A DNA stretch of 64,000 bases from Bimuria novae-zelandiae CBS 107.79. Lineage: Eukaryota; Ascomycota; Dothideomycetes; Pleosporales; Didymosphaeriaceae. This document shows positions 52,671 to 64,000 of this stretch, one piece after another. Numbering within the stretch: the first letter of the stretch is position 1; every line of letters starts with the position of its first letter. The position numbers and the translations under genes were made by a program. The stretch is from NCBI GenBank assembly GCA_010015655.1, contig ML976768.1:84934-148933 (forward strand), written 5' to 3'. The notes beneath the pieces were generated by a model that was given only the letters and a program-made list of their open reading frames with translations, did no database searches and was not told the origin of the DNA.

Positions 52671-55600
52671 ATTAAGAGTCTCACTGCCTCAACCGATACT
52701 ACCTTAATTAAGCTAATTACAATGGCCCTATCAACTCTTAGAGATCCTACAGTGATCCTAACTAACTACACGAACTATACGCCATGGCTAAATTAACTCA
52801 AAACAAGATGCTAATTCCTAAAGGTCTGGAACATCATTGACCCAGCGCTAACAGACGAACTAAAGCAGAAACCTGCGATACCGGTGCCTCCGTTGATAGG
52901 CAACTACCAGCCGAACGCTATTTACGCGACTGCGAACCTAAATAGTGTACTAATATTGCTATCGCATCTATTACTAGCAGGTGCGAAAGCATACAAGGAC
53001 GATACTAACTACTATAAAGGATAGCTTAAGACCTACAAAATTATAGATTAAGCCTACTAAAAAGAAAAGGCAGACCTTGACAAGGTAGTTACTTTTCTCT
53101 AATTAATAATCTTCGCACACCTATAGAATAATTACTATATCCCTAGAGTAATAATAAGGTAATAGATTAACAACCTCACGATTATAGTTAGGGTTAACTA
53201 TTAAGACAAACATCGACGAGCAAGGGCACGATACTAAAAAGCCCTTAAGCTAATAAGAATGGCTAGATTATAGGCTATATAGCTATCTAAGTACGATTAT
53301 GTAGCTATAGAAGTAGAGACTAATCGCGTTGTAGAGCTTTAAAGGCTAGACTTAGTTAAAGAAGACTTTATAAAGGCAGTTATCTAAGTCGCACCCATGT
53401 AGGTAATAACCTTCCAGCAACATGGAAGTAAGGATGCAGCTGTCTTACGGAAGCACATAATAAAACTCTTTTAAGACTATATAATCCTGCAGCACCTAAT
53501 TAAGGGCAAATAAAAGGACGCTTTTGCTACTACAGGTTTATCTCTCGCTGATAGTGGTGAATCCATCTAGGCCACAGACAGGGACGCCTCTCTTATAGAT
53601 AAAGCAGCATTATTTAAAAGTTAGGGAAATTTTTAGAATTATAAATAACAAAATAATAGTTAACGTACCAGAGCTAAGCGGTCCGCGATTACAGATAATA
53701 AGCTAGTGGCAGCTAGTGGCCTTAAGTGCCCTACTTATAAATAACGCTACGTATTATAAGACTACTTCTACGCTTTCCTAGATAAGTAGCTAGAATAGTT
53801 TAGGCCAAAACCTAGAATAGCTGCTCTGATAAGATATAGGCTAGAAAATAACTCGGAGCTTTAAGAGAGCCTAAGGGCAGTCAAAAGATCTAGATTACAG
53901 GATTTTAGGGCTAGATTACAGGACCCTAGATTAAAACAATCACACACTCCCACTCTAACTCGAATTACTAAGGCTAATAATGAGTAACTAGATAGACGCT
54001 AGATTACTAAAATCCTAGCGAGCTTTAATGCCGCATCCTTCCACACCGACCTAAACATGTATCCATTGCGATACTCAGCTATACTTAATTCAGGCACTAC
54101 TTACCACATCTTTAACAATATCGATTGCTTCGTCTCTCTTAGGCCACCGTTACCAGGAGATTTTATATGGGCGGGCAACGCATAAGTATGGATAAAAGGA
54201 TATAGGAGCGTCTATCTCAGACTATAAAGTAGAAGAGGCAACTAAATAATTAGGCTAGATAATGTCGCCTATTACCTAGATCTACTCTGCAATCTAGTGT
54301 TGTTCTAATTACTCTAAAGGCAAGGCCTTTGGTAGGATATACGAAAAGATCTAATAACTCTAAAGAAAAGAGATAATACTATACTAGTAGAACTTTAAGA
54401 GCTGCATAGACAGTAGGTGTTAGAATACAGGATAAGGCTAGCAGGTAGTACTTATACTAAAGCTGCGCATGCTACCCACAAGACTAACACACGCACTAAA
54501 TAAAGACCGTAGAAGGCAGACGCATTAACCTAGTACTAATAATTAGGCTATCTAGGCCCTTAGGCTCTTAAACACCTTATGCAGCAATCTAAGGGGGTAA
54601 GAATTAAAGACCTCCCTACTATTAAGTGTAACGCCTGTGGTAAAGTAAAACTAAAATAGTAAATACGCCGGCAAGCTAGGGAGCTAACTAAAGGCCTTAG
54701 TAAACGAATCGCAATTAATTTTCACGACTACGGAGTAGATAGCTTAATAAGAGAAAAGAGCTAAATGCTAATTACTAATTAATTCTCTAGCTTTATATAG
54801 GACTTTTACTTTAAGGATAACTAACTAGCACGCTTAATTATTAAACTACGAAGCACTTTCGTATAATTTATAAAAGTATAATTTAACGTCACGGTAAAGG
54901 TTATTAAATCTAACAACGAGATCTTCTCTATTAAGGCAGACGTTAAGAAGTGGTGCTTAACGCAAGGTATTAAGATCGAGCCTTTAGCACCTAATACCTA
55001 AGTATAAAATAGAGGAGCTAAACGCTTAGGGGGTGTAATTAAAAAGAAAGCTCGTGCAATGCGTCTTAATTCGAATTTACCCTAGCAAATATGGCCCGAA
55101 ATTGTTTAAGTAGCTATATACCTCTATAACTAAACGCCAAACTACGCTAATTAATAGCGATTACTATACAAAGTGCTCTTTACGATAGTAGCCTTTTAAA
55201 ATAGTGTTGTCACTTAACTAAAGAAGCCTAATTAAGCTAACTTAAAGGCGTATGGCTGCAAAGCGTTCGCGATAATAAACGATACAAAACGCGGTAAGAG
55301 CAAACTATAAAGGCTAGATCTAAAAGCCTAGATCGGATACCTCGTTAGTTACTAATTAACTAATATATAGAGGATCTAGATTCTATCCCTCGCGAAGACG
55401 ATAAGCACTCGCGACGTTATCTTTAATAAAAATATAGTGTTCTTAGGTAAAACAAAAGACCTAATAGACAACCTTATGCATAATATACTAGAAGAGATAG
55501 TAGCCTAAGTACGATCAATAGAGCTACCTCCCTTACTTTAATAGGATTAAGTCACGGAGTCCTTCTATAAAGATAAGATAATTACCGAGACGCTAGAGGG

Positions 55601-56297
55601 AGAGGTTAAAGGAGCCCTAGAGTATAGGTAAGACTAGAAGGCTAACTATAATTACCTAACGCCTCTATTAACGCTACTACTAGTCACACTCCTCGCATAA
55701 TTAATAGCAGGAGATAATTAGCTCCTATCCCTAGTAGTGCAAACAGGGCAATTACGAATAAGCCCGTGGGCCGCAGCCTTTATGGCAGGCACCGAAGCCG
55801 GCAGTAGCGGCAAATACAATAGCAAGGCTCTTAACAAGGCGCAACTTCGACGAATAATTATAGTAGGCAAGAAGCCACATCGGAGCGTGCTTCTAGAGCC
55901 ACCCACATGCTGAGGAAAGCTCGAGGATCACCCTCTCTACGATATGTGGAAGGAGGCCAAGCAATCCCATTTACAGAGCCACAAGGAAATAAAGTCCTGG
56001 AGTGAAGTTGCTACCGCTCCAGTAAAAGTAGCAGGTCATCAAATCCTTAATTGTATATAGGTGTATACCTACAAGTTTAACAAGCACTATTAATTACAAA
56101 AGTGTAAGGCGAGGTTAGTAGTGCAAGGTGATTAATAGCGGCACCTTACCTTATAAGATACCTACGCAGTAACGCTGGCAGGCTAATTATTTCGTATGCT
56201 TATAGCAATTGTAGCTTGGTTCGATCTAGAGCTTATCTAACACGACGTTACCAATGCTTTTGTCCACGCAAAGCTGGACAGAGAAATCTACATAAGG
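52671..56297 (+). pseudogene. Degraded gag/protease/integrase of copia-2
   Basis: Plus-strand remains with many TAA/TAG stops. A CCHC-like segment (KCPTY...) lies near 53725 and an integrase zinc-binding/GAG-pre-integrase segment near 54570-54660. 55718-56297 is less mutated and leads into the RT. Confidence 0.6.
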
Positions 56298-57160
56298 ATG
56301 CCCCGCGGTTACTCGCGAGCAGGCACAGTCCTCCAACTACACAAAGCACTCTACGGACTGCGCATATCTCCACTGCTCTGGCAGAGAGAGTTTACATCAA
56401 CGCTCCGTGATATGGGTTTCCAAAAAGTGCCCCACGAGCCATACTGTCTTATTAAGGATGGTATTATCATCTTCTTTTATGTAGATAACCTTATTGTTGC
56501 GTATAACAAGTCACAAAAGCAAGCCGCTAAAGTTACTCTAGTAAAGATAAGTACCAAATTCACACTCACTAGTGGTAATAAACTACACTGGTTTCTAGGG
56601 GTCGAAATCATTAGAGACCGCCCAAACAGAAAGATCTGGCTTTCACAGGCTTTATACATTGACAAGATCTCGCGCCTTATTGAGAAAAATAAGATACGGC
56701 ACGAAACACCTATAGCAGCAGTTAAACTACTTCCCTAAACCAGACTCGCTAGTAAGGCTAAAGTTAACTAATATTAGTAGAAAATAGGATTAATCCTCTA
56801 CGCTATAGTAACTATGTAACTAGATATCGCCTTCGCAAGCTTTTAACTATTATAATTCTTAATAAACCTAAGCAAAGAGCACTAAGCAGCTACTAACTAA
56901 GTTCTCCTCTACCTTACTAATACTAGATTACTAGGTCTTTAGCTCGAGGGTGCAGATACTTTAGAAGTAGCAAGCGACGTATCTTTTGCTAATAATACGC
57001 TTAACTACAAGAGCTCGCAAGAATACATTATTAAGCTATTTAGTAGGCTAATTGCCTGGAAAGCAAATAAGCAAGATACAGTCACTACATTAACTATAGA
57101 GGCTAAATTACTAGCTCTCTTACAGGTTGCTAAGGAGGCTTTATTCACCTCACAATTACT
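56298..57160 (+). pseudogene. Reverse transcriptase/RNase H of copia-2
   Basis: An open stretch at 56298-56738 (146 codons) reads as copia RT: LQLHKALYGLRISPLLW, then IIFFYVDNLIVAYNKS with the active-site YVDN (family YVDD), then LHWFLGVEIIRDRPNRKIWLS-like thumb. The second active-site Asp reads as Asn, a G-to-A change. RNase H follows in broken frame: NYKSSQEYIIKLFSRLIAW and NKQDTVTTLTIEAKLLAL (about 57003-57123). It cannot produce a full polyprotein. Confidence 0.85.
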
Positions 57161-57579
57161 AAAGGAGCTAGAGATTAACCTTAGCAATTCCCTTATTATA
57201 ATTAATTGCAATAATTAGTAAATAATCTAACTTATTACTAAAAAGATCGCTAAACTACAGACCAAGCTCCGCTATGTGGATATCTAAAATTATTAGCTAA
57301 GACAAGAGGTCGCATTAGGGACGATTAAGATAGACTATTAACGCTTAGAGGACATGGTTGTAGATAGACTTATAAAGGCCCTGCTAGCTAACAAGTGGAG
57401 CAAGTTTCTAGATAAATTAGGACTTACAGAGATTAAGGACAAGATTATAAATAAAGAGGTTAACCTACTTAAGCTAGAGTAGAGGATAGAAGCTTTTAAA
57501 AATAAACTATAAAGGATAATGTTGTTAGATCAACGACAGATAGTCTTTAGCTTAAGGATAAGCCCAAGCTAAGGGGGTG

Positions 57580-57802
57580 TGTCTAATTACATAGTCCCTT
57601 TATTTTAGCAAGGTGGCTAGCGCACCTATACCCTTACCAGAGACGCATTTCGCCCTTGCCTAAAGCGGCTTCCACCCTTACATTCTACAACAAAGCAAGG
57701 GATATAGAGGCGTCTCACCTCTTAGATACTTAGACAAGAGAGAACAACCTTAGATCAATTAATAATTATTCTATCTCATCAAGATTACCCTTTAATCTAA
57801 CA
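57580..57802 (+). repeat. 3' LTR of copia-2
   Basis: TGTCTAATTAC...TAATCTAACA, 223 bp, colinear with the split left LTR. Confidence 0.92.
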
Positions 57803-58203
57803 CTAGGAGTCCCAAAGTCCCATGTGCCAAGATACTTCTAGGACGCCCGATAATTCTGGGACGCGTGACTAAGTCACGTGATTCGTGGCTGAGTCAGGAA
57901 TCTTGGCTGGACGCACGGATAAGTGTTCCTGCCCCGCCCCGCGTCATGTTGGGTTTCAACGTGTTATGAGGCTCTCACACCTTAGTCTGGTCTGGGTTAG
58001 GGCGGTAAGGTATCGTGGTGCTTTACAGATTATTTAGTGGTACAAGTTAATGCGACACTTAGCGCGGCTAGACAATCCAATCTTATAACAAAGTAAGATA
58101 ACTATTAGTCTATATAGGAGAACGTACTCGCACAGAAGATATGTAAGTTGACTATAAGGAGCATAATAAAGGAAACTATCCTATATATATATCCGCGTGC
58201 TTA

Positions 58204-58286
58204 GTTACTTAGTACCACTAATTAACTAAGTAGTTACGTGCCTTGCTTCGTTACTTAGTACCACTAATTAACTAAGTAGTCACGTA
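58204..58286. repeat. 37 bp tandem duplication with internal palindrome, in gypsy-2 LTR
   Basis: 58204-58240 and 58250-58286 are near identical. Each unit holds ACTTAGT ... ACTAAGT around CACTAATTAA, an inverted repeat. It may be an LTR regulatory site or a replication slippage product. Confidence 0.75.
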
Positions 58287-58385
58287 ACCTTAAGGTTAGC
58301 TTCTTAGCGCACTTGTTAACCTGTTCCTTAGTTACCTGTCCTTATAAGCGCCCATCCCCCTATTATCCTGTTCTAGTTCGTAACA

Positions 58386-58400
58386 CTATCCCTCCCTTCC
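58386..58400 (-). promoter_or_regulatory. Polypurine tract of gypsy-2
   Basis: The minus strand reads GGAAGGGAGGGATAG directly before the LTR start TGTTACGAAC. It fixes the element as minus-oriented with its 3' LTR to the left. Confidence 0.75.
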
Positions 58401-58422
58401 TAGTCTTCGTCCGCGAAGAACC

Positions 58423-58938
58423 ATGCCTACTGACTAAATAACTAGCACCTATCGTTATTGCAAACTTGTCTCCGCCATCGAGGCGTACGGAAGCATTATA
58501 GTATTAAAGTATTTTAACTATAAGACCTATTCGCGAGCCTGCAAGGTGTTAATTTATTTAGGGAAATATAGTAAGTGCCTAAAGAGGGGCGTAAAGTGCA
58601 ACGTAGCTATTACTTATAATAAGTTCTCTTGCTTAGTTGCTAAAAAGCAAAAATTAGATGCGCAAATTCTAGAGGCGCGAAAAGAGTAAGACGCAGTATT
58701 TAAAATAATACGCGTAGCGCGTGTAAAAGAAGAGCGTTTAGCTAAATAGCTAGCTTTAAACGCGAAGCGTGCTAAAGAGGTAATCGCTATTAAGAGCGCT
58801 GCTTTAGAGGAACTAGAGGAGGACCCTCCTTAGCCTGCTTGGCCGAATGGCCCGATCGAGCTAACTCCCCGTGTCTGGTTGGCTGCGGAAGAACTTCCCC
58901 TCGATTTCTGGGACAACCCGGCGCCTTTGTCGTCCTAG
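58423..58938 (+). pseudogene. Antisense zinc-cluster ORF of gypsy-2
   Basis: Plus-strand frame of 171 codons from ATG 58423 to TAG 58936-58938, opposite to the pol of its element and 37 bp inside the 3' LTR. It has four internal stops (58435, 58687, 58747, 58831), all TAA/TAG, and no frameshift. Codons at six positions follow CX2CX6CX8CX2CX6C; three of the six read TAT (Tyr), which a single G-to-A change from TGT explains. A Lys/Glu/Ala-rich helical segment follows (LEARKE, VKEERLAK, LNAKRAKEV, AALEELEED), likely a coiled coil, then a Trp/Pro-containing tail. The last part overlaps the chromodomain end of pol on the other strand. It shares the MPxD start and the exact cysteine spacing with the ORF at 1-256. 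Confidence 0.65.
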
Positions 58939-58939
58939 G

Positions 58940-59095
58940 TCCGCCTAGGACGTGGGGCCTCAGGATGCCCTTTGTGGAACTTCTCCAAGGCCTCTTTGCA
59001 GTTGGTAAGGTTCCTCGCTGGTTCCTACGTGTTGTGGCTTTCCGGCCATCCTTCCCACTTCACCAGGTACTTGTACTGACGCCCGATCTTTTATA
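58940..59095 (-). pseudogene. Chromodomain at the C-terminus of gypsy-2 pol
   Basis: The minus strand reads YKYLVKWEGWPESHNT followed by a stop where Trp stands in the consensus, then EPARNLTNCKEALEKFH. This is the chromodomain signature (YLVKWxGx...TWEPxxNL) of chromoviral integrases, which steers integration to marked chromatin. Base composition here is less AT-rich than in the rest of the element. Confidence 0.85.
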
Positions 59096-61199
59096 GATCC
59101 CTAATCGCTTCGACCTCGTATTCCTCGTCCTCGAGTTCGAGTTATGTTTCTAGTTCGGCGTTTGGTGGTGCTGGTTCCAATAATAACTTGTGAAAGACTA
59201 GGTAGATCTGTGTATCTATAGGTAACTATAGTTTGAAATTAACTAGTCCTCTGACCTCTTAAATTTCGAATAGTCCTTTTTAAAGGTTATCTAGTTTTTT
59301 ACTTAGCCTTATTATCTTAAAATTTCTTTGCAAGAGGAGGACTCTATCCCCCTTCTTAAAGGTTAGTCCTATAATCCTTTTCTTATTTGCCTATTACGCT
59401 GTTTATTTATTACGCCGCGCGATGTTCTCGTGTAGTATTTTATACAGATTCTGTATAAGTTTGGCTTTATTGGCTGCGTCCTTCGCAATGCTCTAGATGT
59501 CCAATGGATCCCGGTGAGTCGTTGGCTCACATCCATGGTTGGCGTAATATGGCGAGTATCCTATAGTCGCCGATCTTGTGCTATTGTATGCCAGCTAAGC
59601 TATTGGCAATAGCTCAACCCAATTATCTTAAAGCTTATTTACATATATCTAGAGATATTGTTCCAACGTTTAGTTTATTCGCTTAGTTTAGCTATCTATT
59701 TTAGGGTGGAAGCTTGTTATAAGCTTGTGCTTAATCCCTAATTTAGCTATAAACGTGGTCTAGTATAATAATATAAATATCTTAGCCCTATCTGTAATAA
59801 ACTCGTTAGGTTGTTTAACCTATAATATTAGTTCTCGTTCCACTATATAGGCTAGTTCCTTTGCTAACATAGCTTCTCTAATTGGCACAAACCTTAACTC
59901 CTTAGTAAGTTAGTAGATTATAACTAAGATTAAGTTATAGGGATCCTTGTTCCCTAGTGCCAGTAATACTAGTAACTTCACGATAAAGTCTATGGTCACG
60001 CTTAACCATAGTCTTAGGGGCGGCTTTAGTGGCTATAAGAGGCCATAGGGCTTATGTCTCTTAGGCTTGTTTTTATAACAGACTAAATAGTTACCTAAAA
60101 TTTTCTATACTACCTAGCGTAGCCTAGGGATGGCATATTCGTTCGCGATTTAACGCGTTATTTTAGCAATTCTTAGGTGTCCCTAATCCTTATCTTCGTG
60201 TAACTTTTTAATTAGCAGCGGAGCTATCTACTTACTAATCTAAATATAATTTTAATAGTCTCGTGCCGTTAATTTCGTAGCTTAGTAAAAATTATACGCT
60301 TAGCGATCCTCGTTCGTAAGCCTACTATAATCCTGTATCCTATCCACGGCTAGCCCGTGATAAGTAAGATCTATACGCCGTATTTCCAGTGCTAGCGCGA
60401 GCTATATCTTATTATAGTAAAGAGTTCCGTCCTTCGCGTAGGTTAGGATTATAACATAGTTACCTCTATTGTCTTCTTCCACAAGGTCTAATCATCTACT
60501 AAGTGCATCTACCGCAGCGTTTACGTTTCCTAGCAGATACGTAATGCGAAAGTTAAATTCCGCTATCTATTTAGACTATCTAGCCTATCGTCGATTAAGC
60601 TTCTTAGTCGTTGTAAAGCAGGTTAAATTAAGGTAATTAGAGAATACCTTTATCTAATGCTTAGCTCCTTTAAGCTGTGCTTCCTATTACTTAAAATAGT
60701 TAACGATAGCTAGTAATTCCTTATCGTAGATTTCGTAGTTAAGCTTTACTCCTAAGAGCTTTCTTGCGTGGTAAAAGACTGGTCTCCACTTCTAGTTATC
60801 GCATTCTTGTAGTAGTACAGCCCCTAACGCATAATCCAATGCGTCTGTGTAGATACGGTGTTGCTACTCCGGGTCGTATATCTATAGTAGGGGTGCCATT
60901 AGGAATAGGCGCTTTAGTTATTTAAAAGCTTCCTTCTCTGTTTCCTGCAGAGGACGCCATTTCCCTGTCTTTATAAGTTCTATTAGTAGAGCGGTGACCT
61001 TTAAGTAGTTCCTAATAAATTTGCGATAGAAGTTAGTAAAGCCTAAGAAGGATTAGATATCCTTTACTAATTTTAGTAGTAGCTATTCTTCTATTATCGC
61101 GATCTTCTTCGGGTCCATTTTAACACCTTCTCGGGATATCACAAATCCCAAATATTCCGTCTTAGTGACATGAAACTTGTATTTCTTAGGGTGTAGGAG

Positions 61200-61700
61200 T
61201 AATTAATGCTCTTATAACTTTTATAGTACTTTCCGCACATGCTCCTTGTGTTCTTCCAGGGTCCCATGTAAATATATTAGGATATCGTCAAGATACGCCG
61301 TGCAAAATACGTCTAAGTATTTATATAGTACTTAATTTATTAACTCCTAGAAGGTTACTAGTGCGTTAGTTAGCCCTATAGGCATGACTGTATACTTAAA
61401 AAGGCCGTATTGCGTGCGAAAAGCTGTTTTCCACTCGTGCCCTTTCGCAATTCGAATTCTATAGAATCCATTCTAGACATCGAATTTCGTGAAGTATTTA
61501 GCTCCTCGGAGTCTATTTATAAGCTCCGTTATTAGTAGTAATAGGTAACGATTCTTAATCGTCACGGCGTTTAGCTATCTATAATCTATATAAAGTCGCA
61601 GCCTGCCATCCTTCTTGCGAATAAAGAGTATAGGGAAGGCTATAGGGCTCTAACTAGGCCGCTATTTCCTAAAGCGCAGGTTTTTCTAAATAAGCTCCTT
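61200..61700 (-). pseudogene. Reverse transcriptase core of gypsy-2
   Basis: The YLDDILIY motif (about 61270-61300) is preserved. Upstream on the minus strand the fingers/palm region reads in broken form, including a stretch resembling KYVLMPFGLTNAPATF (about 61330-61400). In-frame stops flank it. Confidence 0.8.
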
Positions 61701-64000
61701 TAACTCTTTTTCTTATTTATATGTAAGGGGCCTTAGGCGCTCTAGCCGTAGCTTAGCTCTTTCTATTAATAGTATCTTATAATCCTATTCCTTATATTTA
61801 GGTAAGATAGTCTCGTCGTATTCCTTAAATAGGTCTGCGAATTCCTTGTATTCTTCTAACAGACCAGGGTTGTCTAGGACTATCTTAGTCTCCCGGACCT
61901 ATATGCAGTGCACCCGTCCTAGGTATTACTTTAAGATCCTATCTATCTTGCATACTAATATTTCTTATATCTTAGATAATCGGCTCTTCTTCCTCGCCTA
62001 AGGTTTTCATAGAGTTTCCCTTCTACCAGGACTCTCCTAAGCCATCGCTGGTGGCCTTTAGGGAAGGATTATTTATTTAATCTAGTCTATTCGTAGATTA
62101 TGTTGCTCTAGCTATTCGTATCCTATAATAGCTTTAATGTCTCCCATCTCTGCGATGGTGAAAACATGTTAGCTCTCTAGGCCTACTATATTAACTTATA
62201 CTAGCGCCGTCTTAAGGCGCAGCTAACTATTACCGTATCCTTATAATCAGGTCCCGTCCGCGAGTCCTATTTATAGCGGTATCCTTTTGTTACGATATAG
62301 CATATCGTATTTCTTAACCACTCGTAGGGCGATTAGACACGCGTCTGCCCCTAGGTCGATTAGTGCTGTAACACGATGTCCATGCACCGTAATATCTTTA
62401 ATTAAGCGCTTTTTGACTCTGCGAGTGTCTACTTAATAAGCTATAATAATTATACTATTACTAGTGTGGCTCGTTACCTAGTAATAATTTAGTTTTTTAA
62501 GTCTTTAGACTTGTTTTAGACCCCCTATAAGGCCTCTGCCTCTTAGATCTAACTTTTAAGTCGTGCTAGCTTTAAGACTTCCTTAATTTAGTACTACTTA
62601 TATCGCTATTGATATAGTGCATAGGTTTCTCTAATCCTATCAGGTTTGTATACTCCCAGTATCTTATGTTGCGGGCAGTTTAGAGTAAGGCACTCGTTCT
62701 AGGCTAATGCTTTATGCCCTGGGTAGCTATCTAAAGAAGCTGCTTCTTCCTGCAGGCTTAGGTGTGCGAAGCACTATAGGTTATATTACTCCCACCTAAT
62801 TAATAAGTAGTCCGCGTCTCTTCTTAGCTACGTACTCCCTATTATCGTGCTAGTATCGCGGGGGTCTAAGCCCTAAAGGAACTAGCCTATTTTAAACTTT
62901 TATTACCTATGTACCTTACAAGTAATGTTAAAACATTAATACTAACTATTCTATTTATGGTGCTTAGCCTAATAGGCTAGAAAGTGCTTATAGTAATTAT
63001 TAGGCACGCTGCACTAGCTCTGCTTTAGCCTATAGTATTCTAAACCTCCTAGAAAATAGGAGGCCTTAACTCTAGCCTTAAAGTGTTGTTGGCATCCTTT
63101 GCGCGTGCATTGCCACCACTTGGCGTATTTATGTTATTCCTGTATCGTGATCTGGCGTAGGTATTGCTTTGGGCGCCCTTATAGTTTTTCCGCTAACTAG
63201 TAGGCGTCCCATGCGTGTGCCCCTTGGACAATCACTTTTGCCTTACACTAAGATAATTAATATAGCGCACTGCTGCACATCTAGCAAGTGTCGTTGGCTA
63301 GTCTTTAAAAGATCTAGTACTTAGAAAGGGTCTTTCGTTCCTCTTCCTCTTTTATTGGCTCTAGGATCTCCTGCGTAAGATCCACTTCGTCAGCTTCTAT
63401 CGGCATGAGGGTGGCCATGGCTACTCGTAGGAGATTGGTTGTATTAACCTTAGTTTCCTAACCGTCGCAGTCTTTAGCAAAGTGGCCTTATTTACTATAT
63501 TAAAGGTAGGCTTTATCTTTAAACCTCCATTCTCGTTCTTCCTATAAGATGCTATTCTTGCCCTAGTAACTCTTCTTTAGTCTATACAGCTGTTTTCCCT
63601 TGCCATTTTTCTTTTTATACCATCGGGCTTTATTAGTTATAATAATATCTCCGTCCTAGTCTCTTCCTGCGGGCCTAGATTAATTCTCTTTTCTAATAAG
63701 TAGCCTAGTACCATGCTGCTTTTCCAGCTTGCGTTTATACAGGCGATTGTCTGCTTTAATTACATTATTAATAAGTTCTTCTAGGTCGTCTGCTTTTCCT
63801 TAGTGGACTAATTTGTCTTTAACCGATTCTTTTAGTCTATTATAGTAGGTAATTATGAGTAGGGCTTCCCCCCATCTATTAAGTTCTGCCACGATCTATT
63901 TAAACTGTCACAGTGGATGAGGGCCTAGTTTCAGCCCTGTTTCAGGACCCCTGCCTACCCCTGTGTCTAGTACTATATAGGCCCCTCCGGGACCCCTAAT

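Larger units (their letters stand above)
52057..57802 (+). mobile_element. Ty1/copia retrotransposon (copia-2), RIP-degraded
   Basis: LTRs are 223 bp each: 52057-52158 plus 52550-52670 (split by a solo LTR), and 57580-57802. The target duplication is CCAGG (52052-52056) versus CTAGG (57803-57807), differing by one transition. A purine tract AAGGGGGTG precedes the right LTR. The interior reads in copia order on the plus strand: a zinc-knuckle-like segment (about 53720-53790), a GAG-pre-integrase/integrase start with IKCNACGKVKLK-like Cys pair (about 54570-54660), RT (56298-56738) and RNase H (about 56990-57130). Confidence 0.9.
51790..58385 (-). mobile_element. 3' LTR of gypsy-2, split by copia-2
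   Basis: LTR halves are 51790-52056 (starting TGTTAAATCCC) and 57808-58385 (ending GTAACA); removing copia-2 and one target copy leaves about 845 bp. The outer 250 bp or so matches the LTRs at 4182-4639 and 388-767. The inner edge is followed by a polypurine tract on the minus strand (58386-58400). The 5 bp left of it is TTAAA (51785-51789); the matching target copy would be beyond the right edge of the window. Confidence 0.7.
58840..64000 (-). mobile_element. Internal region of Ty3/gypsy chromovirus gypsy-2 (5' part off window)
   Basis: The minus strand carries, from right to left: a CCHC-like zinc knuckle ending GHFAKDCD (about 63465-63510), the RT active-site motif [13 protein letters not shown] (about 61265-61310, with both catalytic Asp retained), RNase H and integrase by position, and a chromodomain (about 58940-59095). 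The sequence is TA-rich with TAA/TAG stops. The left boundary is the polypurine tract and split LTR. The 5' LTR is not in the window. Confidence 0.85.

Noticed and set aside
58839..59096. Plus-strand frame starting MAEWPDR
   Set aside because: It is antisense to the clear chromodomain on the minus strand; only the 58423-58938 frame has independent support on the plus strand.

Overview
The window reads as nuclear DNA of a filamentous ascomycete (Pezizomycotina; Dothideomycetes is my guess, not proven). Genes have short introns with GT...AG ends and near-canonical CTAAC branch sites, gene blocks have balanced base composition, and the intervening blocks are very AT/TA-rich transposon remains whose open frames are broken almost only by TAA/TAG. 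That is the footprint of repeat-induced point mutation (RIP, C-to-T on either strand). One run of Ns (507-651) is an assembly gap.

Layout. 1-767: 3' end of a plus-oriented Ty3/gypsy element with its polypurine tract and LTR, plus an antisense zinc-cluster ORF. 1011-7451: RIP-degraded minus-strand Ty3/gypsy element carrying a solo LTR (4182-4639). 7452-8630: less mutated gag-like fragment with an 8-residue tandem repeat, cut by a complete RIP-degraded Ty1/copia element (8631-13756; 169 bp LTRs, CGATG target duplication). 14350-21000: genes for an F-box protein, a WKF-domain protein, proteasome alpha-1 (PSMA6/Scl1 type) and an unrecognised spliced protein. 22445-24236: RIP-degraded pogo/Fot1-type DNA transposon. 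24762-39624: gene-rich block with three RING-type genes, an unknown protein, an inosine-uridine nucleoside hydrolase, a 2OG-Fe(II) dioxygenase, an FHA+forkhead regulator, ESCRT-III Snf7/Vps32 and a Ten1-like CST telomere protein. 39625-44966: 5.3 kb with no gene I can support. 44967-46034: a GrpB-GNAT fusion. 47236-49335: a second pogo-type transposon with 51 bp inverted repeats and a transposase frame that is intact at both ends but broken in the middle. 50435-50982: a PLAC8 cysteine-rich protein. 51347-64000: four-deep transposon nest (pogo relic > gypsy LTR > copia > solo LTR), then the internal part of a minus-strand chromodomain Ty3/gypsy element that runs off the right edge.

The host genes are mostly unrelated housekeeping functions (proteolysis, membrane remodelling, telomere capping, nucleoside salvage, transcription) with no shared pathway. 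The exception is the trio of RING genes within about 6 kb; two of them have the RING split between reading frames.

The strongest candidate for something under-described is the antisense ORF found in both gypsy elements that show a 3' LTR/polypurine-tract junction (1-256 and 58423-58938). Both start just inside the 3' LTR, point opposite to the element, and share an identical six-position spacing CX2CX6CX8CX2CX6C, which fits a fungal Zn2Cys6-type cluster.
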